From: JBBRYK01 sp038237665
Lineage (GTDB): Bacteria > Actinomycetota > Thermoleophilia > Gaiellales > Gaiellaceae
DNA: 5,460 nt
Assembly (NCBI GenBank): GCA_038237665.1
Contig: JBBRYK010000124.1
Span: forward strand, 1-5,460
Reading direction: 5' to 3'
The translations under genes were made by a program, and so were the position numbers. Shown one piece after another: positions 1-5,367 of this stretch (position 1 is the first letter of the stretch; every line of letters starts with the position of its first letter). The notes beneath the pieces were generated by a model, which saw nothing but the letters and a program-made list of their open reading frames with translations, made no database searches and had not been told where the DNA came from.

Positions 1-1
1 G

Positions 2-319
2 CATCGGCTCGCGTCGCGATTCTCCGGTGATGATGATCCGGTGTTCGCGTCGCTGGCCGGGTAGCCGTTCGGGTGGCGGAACGTCGAGCGGCGCGGGATG
101 GACAAGGCGGTCGAGAACGCGAAGCTCGACGCGGTGCCGGGCAGGCGGCGGCCGACGCTGCACGACCTGCGCGACACGTTCGCGTCGCTCCTGATCGCTC
201 GGCACGCGGACACGGCACGGGCCGCGTTCGAGGCGTCGTATGGAACGATCTTGGAACGGTCAGGGCTAGCCACGTGCCCGCCGCCTGTTCCCGTCGCGAA
301 GGTGAAACGGCTCAGCTAG
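2..319 (+). pseudogene. Tyrosine recombinase (phage-type integrase) remnant, C-terminal catalytic part
   Basis: One frame runs from the left edge to the TAG at 317-319, interrupted by a single in-frame TAG at 62-64. Before that stop it reads FSGDDDPVFASLAG and after it PFGWRNVERRGMDKAVENA, which resembles the uninterrupted 'VFAS..G.P.G.RNV.RRG' segment of actinobacterial tyrosine integrases. Then comes LHDLRDTFASLLIA, the catalytic box with the HxxR motif (H-D-L-R). In intact relatives this is followed by about 40 residues holding the GHxxxxxT segment and the nucleophilic tyrosine (Y-x-HLF), then a tail like 'AEHADRARAALEAAYG'. Here LLIAR joins directly to HADTARAAFEASYGTILERSG, so the tyrosine segment appears deleted in frame. 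Family knowledge: these enzymes cut and rejoin att sites through that tyrosine, so this copy should be inactive. An ATG at 98 could restart a 73-residue peptide, but I see no function for it. The 5' part lies outside the window. The attachment-site remnant just downstream supports the identity. Confidence 0.8.
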
Positions 320-365
320 GCGGAATCGGCTACTGACGGCGGCAGGCGGCGCACGGCGCGCTCAG

Positions 366-407
366 TTTGCAAGCCGGAGGTCACCGGTTCGATCCCGGTA
401 CGCTCCG
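366..407 (+). other. Attachment-site remnant: 3' half of tRNA-Ala(UGC), no 5' half
   Basis: The stretch has the layout of a tRNA from the anticodon loop to the acceptor end. It shows a 7-base loop TTTGCAA with anticodon TGC at 368-370, the 3' anticodon strand GCCGG, a variable loop AGGTC, a T-stem/loop ACCGG-TTCGATC-CCGGT at 383-399, and the 3' acceptor strand ACGCTCC at 400-406. The U at acceptor position 70 fits the G3:U70 identity pair of alanine tRNAs, and the pattern closely parallels bacterial tRNA-Ala(UGC). Upstream bases do not pair: the five bases before the loop (CTCAG) cannot pair with GCCGG, and no GGAGCGT acceptor strand or D-arm is present. It is therefore half a tRNA, not a functional gene. 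Integrases commonly recombine in the anticodon or T-loop half of tRNA genes and leave such a half at the far end of the element. Its place 47 bases after an integrase remnant fits attR. Spurious antisense reading frames with the typical 'RTGDLRLAN' and 'TGIEPVTSGLQ' strings cross it, as they often do over tRNA 3' halves. Confidence 0.75.
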
Positions 408-409
408 TG

Positions 410-436
410 CCGAAGGTCCGCAAAACGGGCCTTCGG
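410..436 (+). terminator. Hairpin just 3' of the tRNA half, possible terminator
   Basis: CCGAAGGTCCG (410-420) pairs with CGGGCCTTCGG (426-436) over 11 positions, one a G-T wobble, around the 5-base loop CAAAA. It begins 3 bases after the tRNA half. There is no run of T after it, so termination is uncertain. The position fits the original transcription end of the tRNA-Ala gene, which would make the DNA to its right the native chromosomal flank and the DNA to its left the integrated element. Confidence 0.5.
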
Positions 437-804
437 CTCGACCTTCGCAGGCTCGGCGTCGTCCTCTCCGCGCATCTGAGAGCCGTTGGGACCGCCTGAA
501 CGCCGACAGAATGTTGGGCGCTCGCATGCAGCGAAAGGTCTCGGGTCGAACACGGGATCGGAGCGCTTGTACACGCCACCCATTACCGGAGAACGGGGGC
601 GCGCCGAGAGCGGGAGCGCGCGCCCGACGAGCATGACCGTCAGGACGAACCAGCACTAATCATGATCGAGCCAGCACAGACACTCGCGCGCGCAACCAAA
701 GCTGGCTTGCAGCCGTCTCCGTGCCTATGACCGCCATGCCGCTTCCGCGCATGCCGTCGGTTGCGGCGTCGCGTCGCCTGCGCGATCAGATCCTCACTAG
801 GCGA
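437..804. other. Gene-poor spacer (368 bases)
   Basis: I see no believable gene here. Open frames on both strands have arginine- and proline-rich shadow composition, no recognisable motif and no ribosome site. Structural details are modest. GGGCGCGC (597-604) and GCGCGCCC (618-625) form a perfect 8-bp GC hairpin around a 13-base loop. AGCCAGC (669-675) and GCTGGCT (701-707) form a 7-bp inverted repeat with a 25-base loop. TCGCCT (774-779) and AGGCGA (799-804) form a 6-bp stem immediately after the stop of the minus-strand secreted-protein gene, but with a 19-base loop and no T run it is a poor terminator candidate. The region lies between an element scar and intact genes and may be degraded sequence. 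Confidence 0.5.
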
Positions 805-1290
805 TCAGCAGTGGAAGCTCCCGGTCGCGGTGCCGCGGCTGCCCTGGATGCCGCGAGCGACGAAGGTGCCGCCGTTGGCGGTTCCCTTGAACGAGACACC
901 CCGGCCCCGCCAGCTCTTCGATTTCCAGTAGGCGAGCACGCCTCCGCCGGTCGGGTGCGAGAGCGGACCCGAGATCGTCAGCCCGAACAACGGGCGACCG
1001 TCGTTCGTCGCCGTGTTGAGTCGGAGCGCGTTGACGCCGATGCCGACTGAGAGCCCGGTGGGGCTGCTCCTGAAGATCCTGTGGCAGCTCCCGTTCTTGA
1101 ACGTGACGCCTGGAAAGACGCTCAGGCGCGCGGTCGCCGGGCCGCAGGCGTAAAGAACCTTGCCGACGAGCCTCGGCTTGCAGAGCCGTTGCGCAGCGTC
1201 CGTGGGCGTGGCGAACGTACCGGTGGCGGCGCTCGCGAGCAGGGCCAGCGCGGTCGTTACGAGCAACAGGTATGCGTTCCTCTTCGTCAT
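805..1290 (-). CDS. Secreted four-cysteine protein of unknown function (161 aa)
   Basis: The protein opens with MTKRN and a hydrophobic run (about residues 6-20, AYLLLVTTALALLAS), a clear Sec signal peptide with likely cleavage near the alanines at about 22-27. The mature part of about 134 residues has four cysteines (37, 49, 69 and 161, the last being the terminal residue), enough for two disulfides, and many glycines, threonines and serines with alternating hydrophobics, suggesting a beta-rich exported domain. The C-terminus GTFVARGIQGSRGTATGSFHC ends in a 'G-x-A-x-G-x-F-x-C' pattern of a kind I associate with small secreted proteins of actinobacteria. I cannot assign a function. Start choice: three consecutive ATG codons (1296, 1293, 1290) follow GGAGG at 1301-1297; the third gives the best 6-base spacing, but 1296 is possible (163 aa). 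The upstream membrane-protein gene on the same strand ends 81 bases before the start, so the two may share a transcript. Confidence 0.8.
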   Translation of the reverse strand: MTKRNAYLLLVTTALALLASAATGTFATPTDAAQRLCKPRLVGKVLYACGPATARLSVFPGVTFKNGSCHRIFRSSPTGLSVGIGVNALRLNTATNDGRPLFGLTISGPLSHPTGGGVLAYWKSKSWRGRGVSFKGTANGGTFVARGIQGSRGTATGSFHC

Positions 1291-1296
1291 CATCAT

Positions 1297-1302
1297 CCTC
1301 CT
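1297..1302 (-). promoter_or_regulatory. Strong Shine-Dalgarno (GAGGAGG-like) before a triple ATG
   Basis: On the minus strand the sequence reads AGTGAGGAGG followed directly by ATGATGATG. GGAGG touches the first ATG and lies 6 bases from the third, so the third (1290) is the favoured initiator of the secreted protein. A second purine-rich run (GAGGAG) lies a little further upstream and might serve the first ATG. Confidence 0.6.
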
Positions 1303-1371
1303 CACTTCTCCTCGTGTGTGTTGTCGTCTCGATCTGCGTAGAGGCACGTTCGAGATCTCTTGGTCCGGCTG

Positions 1372-2016
1372 CTATACGCCCTGCGGCACGGGTGAGACCA
1401 GGGCCAGTCTGTTGCGGCGGTAGAGGACGATGCCGGTCGCGAGCGTCCACACGGGGAGTGCGAAGATCGCGAAGAACCCGACCGGGGTGAGGAACAGGAT
1501 GCCGAGGATCAGGGCCGCCCAGGAGAGCGTCTTGGGTAGTGCGAGCGTCCGCAGGCCGGCGATGCCGGTGGCGAGCATCATCACGGCGAAGCCGGCGATC
1601 CACGGGACCCAGTCGTAGGACTGTAGCTGTGCGAGGGTGTAGACGGCTGCGTGGGAGTTGTGGTGCGCGCTCGTCGCCACTGCGGCGTCGAGCGACCCCG
1701 TGATGGCGAGACCGAGGGCGACCATGATGCCGCCGCCAAGGATGATCGGCGAGTAGATCGCCTCGTCGGCCTCGTAGGAGCGGATTGTTCGCCGTAGTTC
1801 GGCGGCGAAGACGAGTATGAGCACCGCCCCGTATGGCGCGAGGATCAGGGCGCTGATGAGCTGAACGCCGTGATGGCTGTGCCAGTAGGCGAAGATCGTC
1901 TGTTGCGATGCTCCTGCGTCGGCCTCGCCCCGGGTGAGGTAGAGGGCAGCGAACATCAGGGCTGTGAACAGCACCCCGGAGAGTGGGAGGAGCCGCTGGA
2001 TCCGGTCTGTGCGCAT
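1372..2016 (-). CDS. Six-helix membrane protein with two His clusters, unknown function (214 aa)
   Basis: About six membrane helices can be read: roughly residues 9-27, 51-73, 89-113, 135-158, 163-180 and 181-200. The loop ELRRTIRSYE (73-82) is positively charged and thus probably cytoplasmic, placing the N-terminus inside. Two histidine clusters, HSHH (46-49) and HHNSH (118-122), then fall in the first and second outside loops, on the same face, next to the starts and ends of helices 2 and 3. They could form a metal- or proton-responsive site; that is inference. The layout resembles uncharacterised integral membrane proteins common in actinobacteria, but I cannot name the family with certainty. 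Start: ATG at 2016 with AAAGGA at 2027-2022, 5 bases upstream; the frame extends much further but only as an arginine-rich shadow of the kinase. The gene diverges from the sensor kinase across 141 bases with paired dyads, so it is a likely regulatory target. It may be co-transcribed with the secreted protein downstream. Confidence 0.85.
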   Translation of the reverse strand: MRTDRIQRLLPLSGVLFTALMFAALYLTRGEADAGASQQTIFAYWHSHHGVQLISALILAPYGAVLILVFAAELRRTIRSYEADEAIYSPIILGGGIMVALGLAITGSLDAAVATSAHHNSHAAVYTLAQLQSYDWVPWIAGFAVMMLATGIAGLRTLALPKTLSWAALILGILFLTPVGFFAIFALPVWTLATGIVLYRRNRLALVSPVPQGV

Positions 2017-2021
2017 GGATG

Positions 2022-2027
2022 TCCTTT
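2022..2027 (-). promoter_or_regulatory. Ribosome binding site AAAGGA of the membrane-protein gene
   Basis: On the minus strand AAAGGA is followed by CATCC and then the ATG at 2016. The 5-base spacing fixes this start against a reading frame open for about 650 bases further upstream. Confidence 0.6.
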
Positions 2028-2069
2028 CGAGTCCGATGGATGACACCTGCCTACAGTCGCGCGCCTGCT

Positions 2070-2087
2070 GTCCCGGGCGCTCGGGAA
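2070..2087. promoter_or_regulatory. Operator-like dyad, copy 1 (GTCCCGGG-N4-CGGGAA)
   Basis: The site reads GTCCCGGGCGCTCGGGAA. Its arms TCCCG (2071-2075) and CGGGA (2082-2086) are perfect inverted repeats separated by 6 bases. It lies in the gap between the divergent membrane-protein and kinase genes. The outer 14 bases are identical in copy 2 while the central four all differ, as expected when two half-sites of a dimeric regulator are conserved and the spacer is not. The binding protein is unknown; the neighbouring NarL/LuxR-type regulator is the obvious candidate. Confidence 0.5.
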
Positions 2088-2091
2088 AGCG

Positions 2092-2109
2092 GTCCCGGGG
2101 AGCCGGGAA
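2092..2109. promoter_or_regulatory. Operator-like dyad, copy 2 (GTCCCGGG-N4-CGGGAA)
   Basis: The site reads GTCCCGGGGAGCCGGGAA, with arms TCCCG (2093-2097) and CGGGA (2104-2108) in the same geometry as copy 1. The two copies are offset by 22 bp, about two turns of the helix, so two dimers would sit on one face of the DNA. The site ends 48 bases before the kinase start. TTGCGA at 2111-2116, just after it, is a weak -35 candidate for the kinase operon, but I see no convincing -10, so I do not call a promoter. Confidence 0.5.
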
Positions 2110-2157
2110 CTTGCGACGGAGCGGTGAATCCGGCGAGCGCGATGTCACACTGGAGTG

Positions 2158-4209
2158 ATGGACACGGCCGCGACCTCTGCGCAGCCTCTGCCGGGCGCGA
2201 CGGGACTGACCCGCGCCCGCGTCTCCTTGGCTGTGCTTGGCGCCGTCGTCGCCGTTGCCCTGCTCGCCCTCACGCTCGTCTTGGCCGCGCTGAGCCACGA
2301 GAGCCTCGCGCCGGGCTTCGCCTCGCCGGCGATCCTGGTTCCGGCCGCGATTGGCTTGCTGATCGCGCTGCGCCGACCTGCGAACGCGATTGGCTGGCTG
2401 TTGCTCGCGAACGCCGTGATCGTCGGGCTCGACTTCGTCGTCGAGCCCTATGCGCGGTACGCGATCGTCACCCAGCCAGGATCGCTGCCCGGAGCACGCT
2501 GGGCACTGCTCTGGGATGCGAGCGACTGGCCGACCCTGTTCGCGGGCATCACGGCCCTCGCGTTCGTCTTTCCGGACGGGCGGCTGCTCCCCGGACGCTG
2601 GCGCAAGGTTGCGCTCGGCGCGGGGGTCGCGTTCACCGGGTTGCTGCTCGTCCAAGCGTTCGAGTCGCAGCACTTCGGGGGGGGTGGATTCCGGGGGATC
2701 GCCAGTCCGCTGCCGGCGATTCCCGAGCGCGTACTCCCCTTCTTCCTGCCGTTCTGGATCGGGACGTTCGCGAGCTTGTTCGCAGCCGCGTTAGCCGTGC
2801 GCGCCCGGTTCCGCCGCGCGTCCGGTGTCGAGCGTCTGCAGTTGCTCTGGCTTGCGTACGCGGCTCTCCTGATTCCTGCGGCCCTCGTCACCTGCCTGGT
2901 CGAGGAGGTCGTGACCGGTCGCGTGGGACCGGCGACGCTGGCCGCGCTCATGCTGGCGCTGACTGCGCTGCCGGCCGCCGTCGGCATTGCGGTTTTCAGG
3001 CACAGGCTCTTCGACATCGAGCTCGCGCTCAGCCGGACGCTCGTCTATGGCGCGCTGAGCCTCTGTGTGGCGGTCGCCTATCTGGGTCTCGTCGTCGGCC
3101 TGGACACGTTCGTGCACGTGCGCGGCGTCGTGGGCGCGCTGGCGGCCGCGCTCGTCGCGCTGGGCGCGCTGCCGTTGCGCGATCCGCTGCAGCGGCGGGT
3201 GCGGCGACTCGTCTATGGCGACCGGGCGGATCCGTACGTCGCTCTGGCCCGGCTCGGCGAGCGGCTCGAGGCGGCACCGGCCGCCGCCGAGGTGCTGCGG
3301 ACGATCGTCGAGTCGGTAGCGCGCGCCCTTCGCCTCGGCTACACGGCAATCGCACTCGAGCGCGACGGGGTCTACGAGATCGTGGCCGCACAGGGCCGCT
3401 CGGGGCGGACGCCGCAGGTGGGCCTGCCGCTGAGCTACCAGGCGAGGATACTCGGCCGGCTCCTCGTTGAGCCTTCGCCGGGCGCGGAGCTGACGGCGTT
3501 GGATCGCAGGCTCCTGGGCGACCTCGCCCGGCAGGCGGGCGCCGCCGTCCATGCGGTTCGCCTGACGGCGGCCCTACAACTTTCGCGGGAGCGGCTCGTG
3601 ACCGCGCGAGAGGAGGAGCGGCGACGGCTGCGCCGTGACCTCCACGACGGCCTCGGCCCGGCACTGGCCGGCATCGTGCTGAAGCTCGGCGCTGCACGAG
3701 GGGCACTCGCCGAGGATCCCGAGCTCGCGGAGCGGCTGCTCGCGGAGCTTCGCATCGAGACGCAGGAAGCAATTGCCGATATCCGGCGACTGGTCTACGA
3801 GCTGCGCCCGCCTGCCCTGGACGAGCTCGGCCTGATGGGGGCGCTGCGCGAGCAGGCGGCGCGGCTCGGCGCGGCCGGCGGTCCGGCGATCGGGATCCAC
3901 GGGCCCGAGCGCCTGCCGGCTCTGCCCGCCGCCGTGGAGGTGGCTGCCTACCGGATCGCCGGCGAGGCGCTGACGAACGCGGCGCGGCACGGCCACGCGG
4001 GGGCGTGCCGGCTGGAGATCGAGCTCAACGGCTCGCTGACACTCGAGATCTCCGACGACGGAGACGGGCTGCCGCGGAACTACCGGTCCGGCGTCGGCCT
4101 GGGCTCGATGCAGCAACGCGCCGAAGAGCTCGGAGGCACCTGCACCGTCTCGCGGCGGTCCGGCGGAGGGACGCTCGTGCGTGCCCTCATCCCGCTCGAC
4201 AGCTCGTGA
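2158..4209 (+). CDS. Membrane sensor histidine kinase, NarL/DesK-type (HisKA_3), 683 aa
   Basis: This is the sensor of a two-component system. The N-terminal half (about residues 20-340) is polytopic, with roughly nine or ten hydrophobic segments and no large extracytoplasmic domain, so it probably senses within the membrane. It contains FPDGRLLPGRWR (near 140) and the linker RHRLFDIELALSRTLVYG, both recurrent in actinobacterial kinases of this type. Residues about 358-480 look like a divergent GAF domain. The HisKA_3 dimerisation domain follows, with REEERRRLRRDLHDGLGP and phosphoacceptor His496. The ATPase domain has the N box (E603, N607), G1 DDGDG (633-637) and G2 GVGLGSM (645-651), so it looks active. 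Family knowledge: ATP phosphorylates the histidine, then the phosphate passes to the partner regulator. Start: ATG 2158 with GGAG only 2 bases upstream; a GTG at 2155 is an alternative and initiation may be weak. The stop overlaps the regulator's start (GTGA, 4206-4209). A run of eight G at 2677-2684 lies in the coding sequence. The signal is unknown. Confidence 0.93.
   Translation: MDTAATSAQPLPGATGLTRARVSLAVLGAVVAVALLALTLVLAALSHESLAPGFASPAILVPAAIGLLIALRRPANAIGWLLLANAVIVGLDFVVEPYARYAIVTQPGSLPGARWALLWDASDWPTLFAGITALAFVFPDGRLLPGRWRKVALGAGVAFTGLLLVQAFESQHFGGGGFRGIASPLPAIPERVLPFFLPFWIGTFASLFAAALAVRARFRRASGVERLQLLWLAYAALLIPAALVTCLVEEVVTGRVGPATLAALMLALTALPAAVGIAVFRHRLFDIELALSRTLVYGALSLCVAVAYLGLVVGLDTFVHVRGVVGALAAALVALGALPLRDPLQRRVRRLVYGDRADPYVALARLGERLEAAPAAAEVLRTIVESVARALRLGYTAIALERDGVYEIVAAQGRSGRTPQVGLPLSYQARILGRLLVEPSPGAELTALDRRLLGDLARQAGAAVHAVRLTAALQLSRERLVTAREEERRRLRRDLHDGLGPALAGIVLKLGAARGALAEDPELAERLLAELRIETQEAIADIRRLVYELRPPALDELGLMGALREQAARLGAAGGPAIGIHGPERLPALPAAVEVAAYRIAGEALTNAARHGHAGACRLEIELNGSLTLEISDDGDGLPRNYRSGVGLGSMQQRAEELGGTCTVSRRSGGGTLVRALIPLDSS
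4206..4209 (+). promoter_or_regulatory. GTGA stop/start overlap coupling kinase and regulator
   Basis: The regulator GTG start (4206-4208) shares bases with the kinase TGA stop (4207-4209). With no ribosome site visible just upstream, terminating ribosomes probably reinitiate here, keeping the two proteins in fixed ratio and confirming a single operon. Confidence 0.7.
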
Positions 4210-4856
4210 CCGAAGCCCCCGTTCGCGTCCTGGTCGCCGACGACCATCCGCTCTTCCGCAGCGGGCTCTGCGCGGTGCTCGCGTCGACCGACGGCATCGA
4301 GGTGGTCGGCGAGGTGAGCGACGGCGCCGAAGTGGTCCGCCTAGCGCTCGAGGTCTGCCCGAGCGTCGTCCTGATGGACTTGCGGATGCCGGAGCTGAAC
4401 GGGATCGATGCGACGCGACGGATTGTCGCGGAACGCCCTGAGATCGGGATCCTCGTGCTGACGATGTTCGAGGACGACGACTCGGTCTTCGCCGCGATGC
4501 GAGCCGGGGCCCGCGGGTACCTGCTCAAGGGCTCGGACGAGCAGGAGGTGCTGCGCGCGGTGCGAGCAGTGGCCGCCGGCGAGGCGATCTTCGGGCCGGC
4601 GATCGCGGAGCGGCTCATCGCCTACCTCTCGACCGGCTCGTCGAATGCGTTCCCACAGCTGACCGCGCGGGAGCGTGAGGTGCTGGGGCTGATCGCCCAG
4701 GGCCGGACCAACCAGGCGATCGCAAACCAGCTCGCGCTCAACCTCAAGACCGTGCGCAACCACGTCTCGAACATCTTCAACAAGTTGCGCGTGGCGGACC
4801 GCGCCGAGGCAATAGCCAAGGCGCACGACGCCGGCCTCGGCCTCCCGCCGAACTAA
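4206..4856 (+). CDS. NarL/LuxR-family response regulator, partner of the upstream kinase (216 aa)
   Basis: A receiver domain (about residues 5-122) carries every key residue: acidic pair D12-D13, phosphoacceptor D58 in VVLMDLRMPELNG, T86 and K108 (YLLKG). A short linker leads to a LuxR/GerE helix-turn-helix at about 152-206 (LTAREREVLGLIAQGRTNQAIANQL, then LKTVRNHVSNIFNKL), with TVRNHVSNIFNKL as the recognition region. Length and spacing match NarL/DegU-type regulators. It is expected to be phosphorylated by the kinase and to bind DNA as a dimer. Start: GTG at 4206 overlaps the kinase TGA by four bases. The frame is open upstream to 4005, but that part is an arginine-rich shadow of the kinase ATPase domain, and the receiver fold begins only at VRVLVADDHP. 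There is no clear ribosome site, so translational coupling to the kinase is likely. The stop is TAA at 4854-4856. Likely targets are the paired dyads at 2070-2109 (inference). Confidence 0.95.
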   Translation: MTEAPVRVLVADDHPLFRSGLCAVLASTDGIEVVGEVSDGAEVVRLALEVCPSVVLMDLRMPELNGIDATRRIVAERPEIGILVLTMFEDDDSVFAAMRAGARGYLLKGSDEQEVLRAVRAVAAGEAIFGPAIAERLIAYLSTGSSNAFPQLTAREREVLGLIAQGRTNQAIANQLALNLKTVRNHVSNIFNKLRVADRAEAIAKAHDAGLGLPPN

Positions 4857-4865
4857 CGGCCGCGT

Positions 4866-4881
4866 AGCACTGCTCTGTGCT
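4866..4881 (+). terminator. Weak hairpin after the response regulator
   Basis: AGCAC (4866-4870) and GTGCT (4877-4881) pair around a 6-base loop 9 bases after the regulator stop. The stem is only 5 bp and no T run follows, so this is at best a weak terminator candidate; it is listed because no other stem is evident at the operon end. Confidence 0.2.
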
Positions 4882-5016
4882 CCGATTGCGCCACTCCATC
4901 AAACTTCCAGAGCCAGTGCCTGAACAGGCATGTCATGGTTCGCGTAATACCCGGCTCGGCCCACTGGCCTCTTGGACGCGCGGGACGGCCCGATTGGATT
5001 GTCGAATCGGTCGTGA

Positions 5017-5367
5017 GGTGGTATCTCATCGACGACCCCGGGTTTCACCAACCCGACGATCACGCTCTCCCCGAATTACTGGGCCGGATCGGACCTGAAT
5101 CACTTTTACCGGATCCGCGCCTCCGACGGCGTCGTCACCCTCGGCCCCGTACCGTACGGTCAGACCAGCTTTTATTGGATCCCGGACACCAGGCCCGAGG
5201 ACGACGCGGTGTCGAACTCGATCTTCTTCTACGACAACGGGACGACCACGGCTCCTGAGTCCGCGTTGGTCCCGACCTACGGCCCGCAGGCCGTCATGGG
5301 GCAGCCGACCTGCACGTTCCCGTTGCAGACGCTCGACGTTTGTCGGCCCGTCTTACTTCGCGGCTGA
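5017..5367 (+). pseudogene. Protein-like frame with no start, probably a decayed gene
   Basis: From the TGA at 5014 to the TGA at 5365 this frame has strong coding character: mostly G/C third positions and a balanced, aromatic-rich composition, including NPTITLSPNYWAGSDLNHFY and then YGQTSFYWIPDTRPEDD, unlike the Arg/Pro-rich shadows elsewhere. Yet it has no ATG, GTG or TTG before 5209, about 64 codons in. Upstream, the frame starting at ATG 4935 reads plausibly as PDWIVESVVRWYLIDDPGF and then turns shadow-like near 5045, where both frames encode PGF around a CCCCGGGTTT run. That suggests an indel. Near 5336 sense may pass to a third frame reading TFVGPSYFAADQWLVAGVV up to the right edge. A frameshifted gene, a sequencing error or an out-of-window joining are all possible. 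I do not recognise the family; the Tyr/Trp/Thr/Asn content would suit an exported or structural beta-rich protein, but that is a guess. No signal peptide is visible. Confidence 0.45.

Noticed and set aside
510..583. Minus-strand ATG at 583 starting MGGVYKR, like an integrase N-terminus
   Set aside because: The likeness stops after seven residues, there is no ribosome site, and the frame runs into the antisense of the tRNA half.
362..656. Minus-strand frames carrying 'RTGDLRLAN' and 'TGIEPVTSGLQ' strings
   Set aside because: These are familiar spurious translations of the antisense of tRNA 3' halves; they have no ribosome site or domain.
797..1603. 268-residue minus-strand frame over the secreted and membrane protein genes
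   Set aside because: It is an Arg/Asp-rich shadow in another frame; the secreted-protein frame has a signal peptide and a strong ribosome site.
2111..2146. Promoter for the kinase operon with -35 TTGCGA at 2111
   Set aside because: No acceptable -10 at 16-19 bases spacing.
1372..2673. 433-residue minus-strand frame extending past the membrane protein
   Set aside because: The N-terminal half is Arg/Glu/Gln-rich shadow of the kinase; the real start at 2016 has its own ribosome site.
1983..3470. 495-residue + frame overlapping the kinase
   Set aside because: Arg/Ala/Gly-rich shadow composition with no motif; the kinase frame carries all conserved motifs.
3029..3772. 247-residue antisense frame within the kinase gene
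   Set aside because: Arg/Pro/Ala-rich, typical of antisense frames in GC-rich coding DNA.
4990..5010. Inverted repeat CCGATT / AATCGG with a 9-base loop
   Set aside because: Only 6 bp, isolated, inside a possibly coding stretch; too short to interpret as an operator or terminator.
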